This document shows, piece after piece, positions 46,682 to 55,570 of a stretch of DNA of 64,000 bases. A model generated the notes under the pieces. It worked only from the letters and a program-made list of their open reading frames with translations. It was not told the origin of the DNA and searched no databases. Position 1 is the stretch's first letter. Each line of letters opens with the position of its first letter. A program made the translations under genes and the position numbers. Origin of the DNA: an uncultured Sphingomonas sp. (lineage in GTDB: Bacteria; Pseudomonadota; Alphaproteobacteria; Sphingomonadales; Sphingomonadaceae); contig NZ_CADCVZ010000046.1 in assembly GCF_902806265.1 (NCBI RefSeq), forward strand, positions 21,745-85,744. The letters are read 5' to 3'.

Positions 46682-47922
46682 CGTTTCACCAGCGTAACCT
46701 GGGCGACGTCGATCCCCTGCCCGCGGAAGCCGCCCTCGCAGTACATGAGGTAGTAGCGCCACAGCCGGTGAAAGCGCTCGTCGAACCCGGGAAGCGCGCC
46801 GCGGTCGATCGCCGCGTCATAGCGCTCGCGCCAGAGCTGCAACGTTTCGGCATAGTCGAGACCGAAGCCGTGACGGTTCTCCCATGATAAGCCACGCTCC
46901 CGAGCCAGCCCGGCGAAACGCGGCTCATGCAACAGCATGCCGCCCGGAAAGATGTAGGTCTGGATGAAGTCGGCGCTGGCGGCGTAGCGGTCGAACAGCT
47001 CGGGGCGGATGCTGATGAACTGCAGGGCCGCGCGGCCGCCCAGCGCCAGCGCTCCGGCGATGCAACCGAGGTAAGCGCCCCACCAGCGCTCGCCCACAGC
47101 TTCGACCATCTCGACGGAGGCGACCGCGTCGAACCGCTCGCGGATGTCGCGATAGTCTTGAAGGCGGATGTCGATGCGGTCCGATAGGCCCTCCTCGGAG
47201 ATGCGGTGGTCCGCCCAGGCCTTCTGCTCGGATGAGAGGGTCAGTCCGACGACCTCAGCGCCGCGCCTGGCCGCTTCTATCGCGAGCGTGCCCCAGCCGC
47301 AGCCGATCTCCAGCAAGCGGTCGCCGGGCTTGATCTGAAGGCGGTCGAGCAGCAGCGACACCTTGCGGCGCTGTGCGGCCTGAAGGTCCTCGCCCGGGGC
47401 GAACACGGCCGACGAGTAGGTCATGCTCGGGTCGAGCCAGGCGGCGTAGAAGTCGTTGCCGAGGTCGTAGTGCGCCGCGACGTTCTCGCGCGCTCTGCCC
47501 GGCGCATTGTCGCGGGCGAGATGGGCCAGCCGGTTGATCCACCGCGGCGGCCCCTTGGCGCGGGCGGCATCGCCCAGGCTGGCGGCATTGCGCATGAAAA
47601 GGTCGAACAGCGGCACCGGGTCGGGCGAGGCCCATTCGCCGCGTTCCCAGGCCTTGTACCAGCCGACGCTGCCGGAGGTCGCGAGCCGCACCAGCGCCAG
47701 CCAGCTCCGAAGCTCGACGACCGGCTCGGGCCCGGGTGCGTGAAACCCGATGCGGCGGCGCTCGCCGGAGGGCAGCGTCGCGTGGATGCCACCCTCCAGC
47801 AGCCGGGCGTCTAGCTGATCGAGCACTCGGGCGAAAGCGGGCGCCGCTAGCCGTCCGAGCAGGCCGCCCCCGGTCGCGAAGACCCGGTCGGCCTTGAGGA
47901 GATGTTCGCCGCGGGTAGCCAC
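46678..47922 (-). CDS. cfa: Cyclopropane-fatty-acyl-phospholipid synthase
   Basis: A 414-residue methyltransferase that adds a methylene bridge to unsaturated acyl chains in phospholipids. The SAM motif is LLEIGCGWGTLAIEAARRG, preceded by NVAAHYDLGNDFYAAWLD and followed by GLTLSSEQKAWA and FIFPGG-like IFPGGMLL. I start at GTG 47922; the frame extends 39 codons upstream into the phrB region without conservation. It is last in the korA-phrB string and may take part in stationary or acid tolerance. Confidence 0.9.
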   Translation of the reverse strand: MATRGEHLLKADRVFATGGGLLGRLAAPAFARVLDQLDARLLEGGIHATLPSGERRRIGFHAPGPEPVVELRSWLALVRLATSGSVGWYKAWERGEWASPDPVPLFDLFMRNAASLGDAARAKGPPRWINRLAHLARDNAPGRARENVAAHYDLGNDFYAAWLDPSMTYSSAVFAPGEDLQAAQRRKVSLLLDRLQIKPGDRLLEIGCGWGTLAIEAARRGAEVVGLTLSSEQKAWADHRISEEGLSDRIDIRLQDYRDIRERFDAVASVEMVEAVGERWWGAYLGCIAGALALGGRAALQFISIRPELFDRYAASADFIQTYIFPGGMLLHEPRFAGLARERGLSWENRHGFGLDYAETLQLWRERYDAAIDRGALPGFDERFHRLWRYYLMYCEGGFRGQGIDVAQVTLVKR

Positions 47923-47933
47923 GCCCCTGCCTA

Positions 47934-49286
47934 TCAGGCGGCACGCGCCTCGCGAAAGGCCCGGAGCGCGCGTTCCCGCGCCTTGCGGTGATCGATCAGC
48001 GGCTCGGGATAGCCCTCCGGCGCGACGCCGCGGCCCCAAGGATCGTGGATGTCCTCGTCGGGCAGGTGCGCCAGCTCCGGCACCCAGCGGCGGATGTACT
48101 CGGCGGCCCCGAACTTCTCGGACTGCAGCAGCGGGGCCATGACCCGGTAGAAGGGCTGGCTATCGAAGCCGGTGCCGGCGATCCACTGCCAGTTCTGGCC
48201 ATTGTTGCCGTAGTCCGCGTCAACCAGCGTGTCCCAGAAGAAGTCGGTCCCGCGCCGCCAGTCGAGCAGCAGGTGCTTGACCAGAAAGCTCGACGTGACC
48301 AGCCGGCCGCGGTTGTGCATCCAACCGGTCGCCCACAGCTGGCGCATGCCTGCATCCACCAGCGGGTAGCCGGTGCGGCCCTTGCGCCACGCGACGAAAT
48401 CCGCGTCCGCAGCCTTGCCGGTGCGGTGCGGCAGGGCGAGCGGGCGCTGCTCGCGGGTGCCGATCTCCGGATCGGCGAGGATCACGGAGCGGGAGAAGTC
48501 GCGCCAGGCGAGCTCGCGGCGGAACTTGTCCCCAGCGACGTCGTCTAGCGCGTACCACACCTGCCGCGGGCTGATCTCGCCATGATGGAGGTAGGGCGAG
48601 AGGTTGGAGGTGCCGACCTCGGCCGGAAGGTCGCGGCGCTCGGCGTAGCTGCCGGCCTCCGCGGCAAAGCGCTTGAGGTGCGCGGCGGCGCCGGCCTCGC
48701 CAGGCTGCCAGACGTCGAAGCCGGTCGCCCAGTTGGGCCGGGTCGGCAGCAACTGCCAGTCTTGGAGCTTGTCGCTGGCCGGGAGCTTCTCGGGAGCCTG
48801 CAGCTCCTTGGGCGCCGGCTCCGGTTCGGGCGGCGGTAGGTGCTTGGACAGGTTACGGAAATACGGACCGTAGATCTTGAACGGCTCGCCCGATGCGGCG
48901 TGGATGTTCGCGGGCTCGTGCAGCACGTCCCCCTCGTGCAGGGTGAGACGTTCGCCGAGTTCCGCTTCGGCCTGGCGCCACCAGGGTTCGTAGTGGCGGG
49001 TGGCGTGGATGGCTTTGGCGCCGCACTCTTCGGCGACTTGGGTGACGACCTCCGAAGAGCGGCCGTGGCGAAGGAGGAGCGCGCCCCTTCTCGCCTCCAG
49101 GTCGCGGGCCAAGCTGGCTAAGCTGTGGTGCAGCCACCAGCGCTGCGCGCCGCCGATCTTCCACTTGCCGGGCATTTCGTCATCAAGGACGTAGAGGGCC
49201 GCCACCGGCCCGGCCTTCGCCGCCGCCGCGAAGGCGGGCTGATCGGTCAGCCGCAAGTCCTGTCGAAGCCACACAAGTTGCGTCAT
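47934..49286 (-). CDS. phrB: Deoxyribodipyrimidine photolyase
   Basis: A 450-residue blue-light DNA repair enzyme: N-terminal antenna domain (LVWLRQDLRLTDQPAF) and C-terminal FAD domain with the tract NWQWIAGTGFDSQPFYR and the GYPLVDAGMRQLWATGWMHNR region. It splits cyclobutane pyrimidine dimers in UV-damaged DNA. The gene is 19 bases after the DUF457 gene and 11 bases before cfa. Class I CPD photolyase is likely. Confidence 0.95.
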   Translation of the reverse strand: MTQLVWLRQDLRLTDQPAFAAAAKAGPVAALYVLDDEMPGKWKIGGAQRWWLHHSLASLARDLEARRGALLLRHGRSSEVVTQVAEECGAKAIHATRHYEPWWRQAEAELGERLTLHEGDVLHEPANIHAASGEPFKIYGPYFRNLSKHLPPPEPEPAPKELQAPEKLPASDKLQDWQLLPTRPNWATGFDVWQPGEAGAAAHLKRFAAEAGSYAERRDLPAEVGTSNLSPYLHHGEISPRQVWYALDDVAGDKFRRELAWRDFSRSVILADPEIGTREQRPLALPHRTGKAADADFVAWRKGRTGYPLVDAGMRQLWATGWMHNRGRLVTSSFLVKHLLLDWRRGTDFFWDTLVDADYGNNGQNWQWIAGTGFDSQPFYRVMAPLLQSEKFGAAEYIRRWVPELAHLPDEDIHDPWGRGVAPEGYPEPLIDHRKARERALRAFREARAA

Positions 49287-49305
49287 GAAACCGGCAAGCG
49301 CTCGA

Positions 49306-50214
49306 TCAGCGATCGGGTTCCAAAGGCACCAGGAACTGGTCGCGGGTCAGGTTGGAGTTGAAGCGCTGGTCGGCCAGGAAGGCGCGGCCGTTTCGTTCGA
49401 CCACGATCGGCATGCGCGACCAGAAGAGGTAGGCGTCCACGTCCGGTCGGCCCCGGGCTGCGGCGAGTGCCGGGTGGTCGAGGCCGATCGGCTCCGCGGC
49501 GGGTGGCAGCCGCGTCCCGGCGAGCAGCTGGTAGCTGCCGCTGCCGTGGGCTTGCCGGTCGCGCCATAGCATGTTGCGGCGCCAGAAGGCGGCCGGCACC
49601 GGGTTGGCGACCACCAGTTCGGGCTGGCGGCCGCGTTGCTGCAGCAAGGCGTGGGTCTGGGCCTCCGCCCGCCCGGTGATCAGGCCGTTGCCGATGATGT
49701 AGGCGCAAATGGCGGAGAAGCCGAGCCAGGCCGGACGCTGCCAGTCGCCGCCCCGCTTCTCGCGCCGGCGGCTCCAGATGAAGCAGCCGATCAGTGTCGC
49801 CCAGATCCAGACGTCGATGATGAACAGCGTATCGCCGGCGTACCAGCGGCTGCTGAACGGCTCGAGCAGCCGAATGCCGTAGCTGTTGAGCCAATCGAGC
49901 GCGGGGTGGCTCAGGGTGCCGATGTAGGCGAGCAGGAGGAGCGAGCCGGGGCGGACCGGCTGCGCGGACGGCCGCCAACGATTGTAGAGGAGGACCAGCC
50001 CGGTCAGCAGCAGTGGTAGCAGCACCAGGGCGATCGGACCATGGGTGATGCCGCGACGAATGGCGAGGCTTTCGCGCCCGAGCACCGTGGCGACCGCGTC
50101 GATGTCGGGGAGGTTGGCGGCGACGATCAGCGTCGGCATGGCCCGGCCGGTCAGGCGCTTCAGGCCCATCTGGCCGAGCAGGGCGCCGGCGAGGCTATGG
50201 GTCAGATTGTCCAT
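49306..50214 (-). CDS. Membrane-bound metal-dependent hydrolase (DUF457, YdjM-like)
   Basis: A 302-residue membrane protein beginning MDNLTHSLAGALLGQMGLKR, which is the family's conserved start, followed by His/Asp-containing segments (ANLPDIDAV, RGITHGPIALV, HPALDWLNSYG) that make the likely metal site, and about five membrane helices. The C-terminal third (about 200-302) is soluble. Substrate unknown. The start ATG overlaps the methyltransferase stop (TGATG). Confidence 0.83.
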   Translation of the reverse strand: MDNLTHSLAGALLGQMGLKRLTGRAMPTLIVAANLPDIDAVATVLGRESLAIRRGITHGPIALVLLPLLLTGLVLLYNRWRPSAQPVRPGSLLLLAYIGTLSHPALDWLNSYGIRLLEPFSSRWYAGDTLFIIDVWIWATLIGCFIWSRRREKRGGDWQRPAWLGFSAICAYIIGNGLITGRAEAQTHALLQQRGRQPELVVANPVPAAFWRRNMLWRDRQAHGSGSYQLLAGTRLPPAAEPIGLDHPALAAARGRPDVDAYLFWSRMPIVVERNGRAFLADQRFNSNLTRDQFLVPLEPDR

Positions 50215-50885
50215 CAGCGCGCCCTTGCGAACCAGATGTGGTGCCGCGGTCCCTTGCCGTTGGCGCGGGCACGGACGACCTGCTCCTCGACCGCGAAGCC
50301 GGCGGCCGCAAGCGTTCGGCTGAAGCGGGGATCGGGCGCCGCGGACCAGATCGACAGCAGTCCGCCGGGGCGCAGGGCGGCCCTGGTGCGCGCCAGCCCG
50401 GCAGGCGAGTAGAGCGCGTCGTTCTCCGGCCGGACCAGCGCGTCGGGGCCGTTGTCGACGTCGAGCAGAACGGCTTCGAAGCCGGCCGGTGCGGCGGCGA
50501 TCACGTCGGCGACGTCGCCGATATGGATGCGGACGCGCGGGTCCTGCAGGCTTGCGCCGGTGAGCGCCGCCATTGGCGCCTCCGCCCAGCCGACGATCTC
50601 GGGCACGAGTTCGGCGATCGTCACCCGGGCGTCGGATGGCAGCACCTTTAGCGCGGCACGCAAGGTGAAGCCCATGCCGTAGCCGCCGATCAGCCAGTGC
50701 TGGCGCGGGCGCGCTCCCAGGCGCTCCGCCGTCAGCCGCGCAAGTGCCTCTTCCGACCCGCTCATCCGGGTAGACATGAGCTCGTCGCGGTCGACCAGGA
50801 TCATGTGGTCGTGCCCGCGGCGATACAGCTTCATCTCGGCGCCGCCCGGGATGCGGGCGGTCGCGACCAACTCGCGCGGGATCAT
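50214..50885 (-). CDS. Spermidine synthase-like methyltransferase family protein
   Basis: A 223-residue protein resembling spermidine synthase in layout: an N-terminal beta region, HWLIGGYGMGFTLRAAL (nucleotide-binding loop), VTIAELVPEIVGWAE, an acidic loop DVDNGPDALV, and a C-terminal subdomain. The order of strands matches the aminopropyltransferase fold, but its substrate residues are not clear. It follows korB by 18 bases in the same direction. Confidence 0.8.
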   Translation of the reverse strand: MIPRELVATARIPGGAEMKLYRRGHDHMILVDRDELMSTRMSGSEEALARLTAERLGARPRQHWLIGGYGMGFTLRAALKVLPSDARVTIAELVPEIVGWAEAPMAALTGASLQDPRVRIHIGDVADVIAAAPAGFEAVLLDVDNGPDALVRPENDALYSPAGLARTRAALRPGGLLSIWSAAPDPRFSRTLAAAGFAVEEQVVRARANGKGPRHHIWFARAR

Positions 50886-50903
50886 GCGGGCAGCGCAGTC
50901 AGG

Positions 50904-51923
50904 CTACTCAGCCCGCGGCTCCTTCTCGACCTGCCAGCTCTGGCCCCTGGAGACCAGCGCCTGGAGGTCCGGCTTCTTGCCTGCGGTGACCGTGCTGTTC
51001 TGTTCCAATACCGCTTCCTCGAAGGTCGGCGCGGGATCGTCGTAGATAACGCCGAGCGCGACCGGGAAGCCCTGGCCGGGCATCTCCACCAGCAGGTGGG
51101 CGAGCATGCGGTTCTGGGGATTGTGGGTCAGCACCGCCGGATCGTCGCCCGCCACCACCTTTAGCGCCAACGCGTCATGGTCCAGCGCCAGGCCCTTGGT
51201 GCCGTTCGCGTAACGCATCTTCTCGCCGGGCTTCAGCCACAGCTGCATCTCCGTCGCGACCTCGCGGGCGGTGAAGGGGGCGAAGACGTCGTCGTTGTAG
51301 ACCACGCAGTTCTGAAAGATCTCGATGAAGGCCGCGCCGCGATGGGCGTGGGCGGCCTTGAGCACATCGGGCAGCCCTTTATGCACATCGATGCCCCGCG
51401 CGACGAAGCGGGCGCCGGCCCCGAGGGCAAAGGCGCATGGCCGGGCCGGGCGGTCGACCGAGCCGAACGGAGTCGAGGGCGAGCGGGTGCCGACGCGGCT
51501 GGTGGGCGAGTATTGCCCCTTGGTCAGGCCGTAGATCTCGTTGTTGAACAAGAGGATCTGGCAGTCGAGGTTGCGGCGCAGCACGTGCATGGTGTGGTTG
51601 CCGCCGATGGAGAGCGCGTCGCCGTCGCCGGTGATGATCCACACGTCGAGCTCGGGATTGGCGAGCTTGATGCCCGTCGCGACCGCGGGCGCGCGGCCGT
51701 GGATGGTGTGGAAGCCGTAGGTCTCCATGTAATAAGGGAAGCGGCTGGAGCAGCCGATGCCGGAGACGAACACCGTCTTCTCGCGCGCGACGCCGAGGTC
51801 CGGCATGGTGCGCTGTACGGCCTTCAGCACCGCATAATCGCCGCAGCCGGGACACCAGCGAACCTCCTGGTCCGTTGCCCAGTCCTTGGCAGTGGTTTTC
51901 TCAATGGGGGTGAGTTCGTTCAT
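50904..51923 (-). CDS. korB: 2-oxoglutarate:ferredoxin oxidoreductase beta subunit
   Basis: A 339-residue TPP-dependent subunit: VRWCPGCGDYAVLKAV (Fe-S/TPP site), FVSGIGCSSRFPYYM and GDGDALSIGGNHTMHVLRRN with the TPP-Mg motif. It pairs with KorA to convert 2-oxoglutarate to succinyl-CoA while reducing ferredoxin. ATG 51923 is used; it overlaps by ATGA the stop of the 26-residue ORF just upstream. The C-terminal part lacks a ferredoxin domain, so the electron carrier is separate. Confidence 0.93.
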   Translation of the reverse strand: MNELTPIEKTTAKDWATDQEVRWCPGCGDYAVLKAVQRTMPDLGVAREKTVFVSGIGCSSRFPYYMETYGFHTIHGRAPAVATGIKLANPELDVWIITGDGDALSIGGNHTMHVLRRNLDCQILLFNNEIYGLTKGQYSPTSRVGTRSPSTPFGSVDRPARPCAFALGAGARFVARGIDVHKGLPDVLKAAHAHRGAAFIEIFQNCVVYNDDVFAPFTAREVATEMQLWLKPGEKMRYANGTKGLALDHDALALKVVAGDDPAVLTHNPQNRMLAHLLVEMPGQGFPVALGVIYDDPAPTFEEAVLEQNSTVTAGKKPDLQALVSRGQSWQVEKEPRAE

Positions 51924-52000
51924 CGGAACAGCAGCCAGTAGATGAGGAAGAGAACGACGATCAGCATCATAATCAGCGGGAACGAGTTGATCGGCTTCAT
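51920..52000 (-). CDS. 26-residue single-pass membrane peptide between korA and korB
   Basis: A complete frame of 26 codons, starting MKPINSFPLIMM and ending in a hydrophobic helix and Arg (LIYWLLFR). The ATG (52000-51998) overlaps the korA stop (TGA 51999-51997) by ATGA, and its stop (51922-51920) overlaps the korB start (51923-51921) by ATGA, so both junctions are the coupled type used by the other genes here. The hydrophobic run is about 17-18 residues, enough for one membrane pass. No family is recognised. Coding with two exact overlaps is unlikely by chance, but expression is not shown. Confidence 0.6.
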   Translation of the reverse strand: MKPINSFPLIMMLIVVLFLIYWLLFR

Positions 52001-53979
52001 CGCGCCAGACCCTCGCGGAGGATGCGCCCGTCGTCATGACCGGAGTCGCCTTCGGGCAGCTGCGTCGCGTCCGGCCGGAGGTTTCCGGGCGGCGTTCCGT
52101 CCAGCGCTTCGGCGATCGCTTCCTCGATCTCGGCGATGCGGAAGGGCTGGCCGCTGACCTTGGTCAGGGAGCGGGCGTCCACCAGATACTGGTCTCGGAG
52201 CAGGGTCTTCAGCTGACCGGCGTTCATCTCGGGCACGATGACGCGGCCGAAGCTGCGCAGCAACTCGCCCAGGTTCTCCGGGAGCGGCCAGATATGCCGC
52301 ACATGGACGTGGGCGACGTCGTGCCCGCGCCCTTGCATCCGCCGCACCGCCTGGTGGATCGGTCCGAAGGTCGAGCCCCAGCCGACCACCGCCAGCGCGG
52401 CGCCGGCCGCGCCCAGGCAGACGTCCTGCTCGGGGATGTCGGCGGCGACGCCGAGCACCTTCTGGTGCCGCTGGCGAGTCATCTCCGAATGGGCAGCGGG
52501 CGAATAGTCGATGTCGCCGGTGCCCGGGTTCTTCTCGATCCCGCCGATCCGGTGGGTGAGGCCCGGCGTTCCGGGCTTGATCCACGGCCGCGCCAGCCGC
52601 TCGTCGCGCGCGAACGGCAGGACCTTGCCGTTGGCGCGTGGCGCGTCGCCGTCCGCGAATTGCACCGGGAAGGGCTCGTAGCCGCTCATGTCGGGCACGC
52701 GCCACGGCTCGGCGGCGTTGGCGATGTAGCCGTCGGTCAGCAGCATGACGGGGGTCATGTAGCGGGTAGCGATGCGGCAGGCCTCGATCGCGCAGTCGAA
52801 GGCGTCGGCGGGCGAGCGGGCGGCAATCACCGGCAGCGGCGCGTCGCCGTTGCGGCCATAGACCGCCTGGTACAGGTCGGACTGCTCGGTCTTGGTCGGC
52901 AGGCCGGTCGAGGGCCCGCCGCGCTGCGAGTTGACGATCACCAGCGGCAGCTCGGTAATCACCGCGAGGCCGATCGCCTCGGTCTTGAGCGCGATGCCCG
53001 GGCCGGACGAGGAGGTCACCCCAAGCTGCCCGGCATAGCTGGCGCCGAGCGCCGCGCAGATGGCCGCGATCTCGTCCTCCGCCTGGAAGGTGGTGATGCC
53101 ATATTCCTTGAGGCGGCTGAGGTGATGCAGGATCGGCGAGGCCGGCGTGATCGGATAGGAGCCGAAGAACATCGACAGCCCCGCGAGCTGCGCGCCCGCG
53201 ACGAGGCCGAGGCCGAGCGCTTCAGCGCCGGTGACGGTGCGGTACAGGCCGGGCTCGGCGGACGCGGGAGCGATGTGCCGCGGCTTGACCGCCGCGCCCA
53301 TCTCCACGGTCTCGCCATAAGCATGGCCGGCGTTCAGCGCGGCGATGTTGGCCTCGGCAAGCTGCGGCGCCTTGGCGAACTTGGTCTTGAGCCAGTCGAC
53401 GATCGGCTCGCGGCTGCGGTCGAACATCCATAGCGCCAGGCCCAGCGTCCACATGTTCTTGCAGCGCAGCGCTTCCTTGTTGCCGAGGCCGAACGGCTTC
53501 ACGGCGTCGAGGGTCAGCTGCGAGATGTTGAACTTGACCAGCTGCCACTTGGCGAGGCTGTCGTCCTCCAAGGGGTTGGTCTGGTAGCCGGCCTTGGCGA
53601 GATTGCGGGCGTTGAACTCGCCTTCGTCGGCGATGATCAGGCCGCCTTCGCGCAGGTGCGCGACGTTCACCTGGAGCGCCGCCGGATTCATCGCGACGAG
53701 CACGTCCGGCTGGTCGCCCGCCGTCTCGATCGCGGCGGAGCCGAAGTTGATCTGGAAGGCCGAGACGCCAAAGGTCGTGCCCTGCGGCGCGCGGATCTCG
53801 GCCGGGAAGTCCGGAAAGGTCGCGAGATCGTTGCCGGCAAGCGCGGTCGACAACGTGAACTGCCCGCCGGTCAGCTGCATGCCGTCGCCGCTGTCGCCGG
53901 CGAAGCGGACGACCACGGCTTCGAGCGGCACGTCGGCATGCGCTTCTTCAGGGGTGAGGAGGTGGGTGGCCGTGGCCAT
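51997..53979 (-). CDS. korA: 2-oxoglutarate:ferredoxin oxidoreductase alpha subunit (gamma-alpha fusion)
   Basis: A 660-residue subunit in which the gamma domain (residues 1-190, opening VVVRFAGDSGDGMQLTGGQ) is fused to the alpha/pyrimidine-binding part (from about 220, with FGSYPITPASPILHHL and ITTFQAEDEIAAICAALGAS). The C-terminus carries the transketolase C-like domain (VGWGSTFGPI). It works with KorB in ferredoxin-linked oxidation of 2-oxoglutarate or reverse carboxylation. It heads the operon. Confidence 0.93.
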   Translation of the reverse strand: MATATHLLTPEEAHADVPLEAVVVRFAGDSGDGMQLTGGQFTLSTALAGNDLATFPDFPAEIRAPQGTTFGVSAFQINFGSAAIETAGDQPDVLVAMNPAALQVNVAHLREGGLIIADEGEFNARNLAKAGYQTNPLEDDSLAKWQLVKFNISQLTLDAVKPFGLGNKEALRCKNMWTLGLALWMFDRSREPIVDWLKTKFAKAPQLAEANIAALNAGHAYGETVEMGAAVKPRHIAPASAEPGLYRTVTGAEALGLGLVAGAQLAGLSMFFGSYPITPASPILHHLSRLKEYGITTFQAEDEIAAICAALGASYAGQLGVTSSSGPGIALKTEAIGLAVITELPLVIVNSQRGGPSTGLPTKTEQSDLYQAVYGRNGDAPLPVIAARSPADAFDCAIEACRIATRYMTPVMLLTDGYIANAAEPWRVPDMSGYEPFPVQFADGDAPRANGKVLPFARDERLARPWIKPGTPGLTHRIGGIEKNPGTGDIDYSPAAHSEMTRQRHQKVLGVAADIPEQDVCLGAAGAALAVVGWGSTFGPIHQAVRRMQGRGHDVAHVHVRHIWPLPENLGELLRSFGRVIVPEMNAGQLKTLLRDQYLVDARSLTKVSGQPFRIAEIEEAIAEALDGTPPGNLRPDATQLPEGDSGHDDGRILREGLAR

Positions 53980-54030
53980 TCGCGGTCCCTGCGATGTCTG
54001 GATGTCGCGACCTATCTAGTCCGTTCTTCC

Positions 54031-54129
54031 CGCCATTGCGACCCCGGGCCTGAGCCGGGGGAAGCAATCCAGTTGGGTTCTGCAGAAAACTCGATTGCTT
54101 CGTCGCTTTGCTCCTCGCAATGACGGCGG
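54031..54129. repeat. Interspersed inverted repeat abutting a start codon
   Basis: The left arm (54031-54069, CGCCATTGCGACCCCGGGCC onward to GAAGCAATC) and right arm (54093-54129, GATTGCTTCGTCGCTTTGCT onward to TGACGGCGG) are imperfect inverted copies: the outer CATTGCGA and inner GAAGCAATC segments pair exactly. It resembles a dispersed repeat common in sphingomonads. The right arm ends at the base just before the hydrolase ATG at 54130. Confidence 0.7.
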
Positions 54130-55062
54130 ATGACCCAGCCCTTCGTCCGTCCCGACGTCCGCGCCCTGCTCGAGCAGATGGAGGCGGCAGGGGGTAAGCG
54201 CGCCGTTGACGTGTCGCTCGAAGAGGCGCGCGGTATGCTGCACGCCAGCAGGCACCTGTTCGATGCACCGACCGGCGAGCTGGCGGTGATCCGCGACTTG
54301 GCCGGCGGTCCCTGCCCGATGCGGCTGTACGACGCAAAGGGTGAGCGTGGTCCAGGGCCCTGCCTCGTCTTCTATCATGGCGGCGGGTATGTGCTGGGCA
54401 ACATCGACACGCACGAGCCGCTGTGCGCGGAGATCGCGCGGCTCGCCGACCTGCCGGTGGTGTCGGTCGGCTATCGGCTGGCGCCCGAGCACCCGTTCCC
54501 GGCCGGGGTAGAGGACGCGATCGCCGCCGCACGCTGGGTGGCGGGGAGCCCGGCCGAGCTTGGGCGCGAGGCGACGGGGCTGGTGCTGGCGGGCGACAGC
54601 GCCGGCGGCACCTTCACGATCGTGACTGCCCTTGCCCTACGAAACGAGCCGGCCGAGGTACCCCTGCTAGCCCAATGGCCGATTTATCCGGCGGCCAACC
54701 CCACCCGGCACCACCCCAGCCTGGACCAGTTCGGCGAAGGCTTCATGCTGTCGCGCGAGAGCATGGCCTGGTTCGACGAATGCTATGCGCCGAACAAGGC
54801 GGACTGGCGCTACGATCCGCTGCTCAAAGACCACGTAGGCATGCCGCCGACGCTGGTGGTCACCGCGGGGCTGGACCCGATCCGCGACCAGGGGCGGGCT
54901 TACGCTGCTGCGCTGGCGGAAGCGGGCGTTGCCGTAGTGTACCTGGAGTGCGCCGGCACGATCCACGGGTTCATGAACCTGCGCAAGGCGCTGCCTAGCG
55001 TGCAGGGGGACCTGGAGCGATGCGCCAAGCATTTGCGGGTGTTGCTGGAGGACGGGCAATGA
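54130..55062 (+). CDS. Alpha/beta hydrolase fold-3 (hormone-sensitive lipase family)
   Basis: A 310-residue esterase: YHGGGYVLGN supplies the oxyanion HGGG motif, the nucleophile Ser is in LAGDSAGGTF, the Asp in TAGLDPIRDQG and the His in GTIHGFMNL. This is the HSL/arylacetamide-deacetylase group. The substrate is likely a short-chain ester. The stop overlaps rppH by ATGA. No leader peptide is present, so it acts in the cytoplasm. Confidence 0.9.
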   Translation: MTQPFVRPDVRALLEQMEAAGGKRAVDVSLEEARGMLHASRHLFDAPTGELAVIRDLAGGPCPMRLYDAKGERGPGPCLVFYHGGGYVLGNIDTHEPLCAEIARLADLPVVSVGYRLAPEHPFPAGVEDAIAAARWVAGSPAELGREATGLVLAGDSAGGTFTIVTALALRNEPAEVPLLAQWPIYPAANPTRHHPSLDQFGEGFMLSRESMAWFDECYAPNKADWRYDPLLKDHVGMPPTLVVTAGLDPIRDQGRAYAAALAEAGVAVVYLECAGTIHGFMNLRKALPSVQGDLERCAKHLRVLLEDGQ

Positions 55063-55523
55063 CTGGCGCGTACCGCCGCGGGGTCGGCGTGATGCTGCTC
55101 AACGCGGACAAGCAGGTCTGGGTGGGCAAGCGGATCGATAATACGGACGAGGCCTGGCAGATGCCGCAGGGCGGGATCGACGAGGGCGAGCAGCCCTGGG
55201 CCACTGCCTTGCGCGAGCTGGAAGAGGAAACGGGCATCCCGCCGCACCTCGTCGAAAAGATCGCTGAGTGTCCGGAGCGGCTGCGCTACGACCTGCCCGA
55301 CGAGCTGCAGCCTAAACTATGGGGCGGCAAGTGGCGCGGCCAGGAGCAGGACTGGTTCCTGTGCCGCTTTCTCGGGCGCACGAGCGACGTCAACATCGCC
55401 ACGGCCGAGCCCGAGTTCTGCGACTGGAAGTGGGTTCCGGCGCAGCAGCTGCCGGACTTGATCGTGCCGTTCAAGCGCGACCTTTACCGCTGCCTGATCG
55501 AGCAATGGGCGGAGTATCTGTAG
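55059..55523 (+). CDS. rppH: RNA pyrophosphohydrolase (Nudix)
   Basis: A 154-residue Nudix protein: MTGAYRRGVGVMLLN opening, the Nudix box GGIDEGEQPWATALRELEEE followed by TGI, and the terminal DLIVPFKRDLYRCLIEQWA segment typical of RppH/NudH. It removes pyrophosphate from the 5' ends of mRNAs, starting decay. I start at 55059, overlapping the hydrolase stop; the frame continues upstream by 13 codons that are a shadow of the hydrolase. Confidence 0.92.
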   Translation: MTGAYRRGVGVMLLNADKQVWVGKRIDNTDEAWQMPQGGIDEGEQPWATALRELEEETGIPPHLVEKIAECPERLRYDLPDELQPKLWGGKWRGQEQDWFLCRFLGRTSDVNIATAEPEFCDWKWVPAQQLPDLIVPFKRDLYRCLIEQWAEYL

Positions 55524-55570
55524 GGCGCGGTGTGGCGTTCGGGCGCACTCCTCGCTAGAGCGAGCGAGCC

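Noticed and set aside
52036..53433. Plus-strand ORF of 465 codons opposite korA
   Set aside because: Antisense to a well-recognised enzyme; Gly/Arg/His-rich and without domains.
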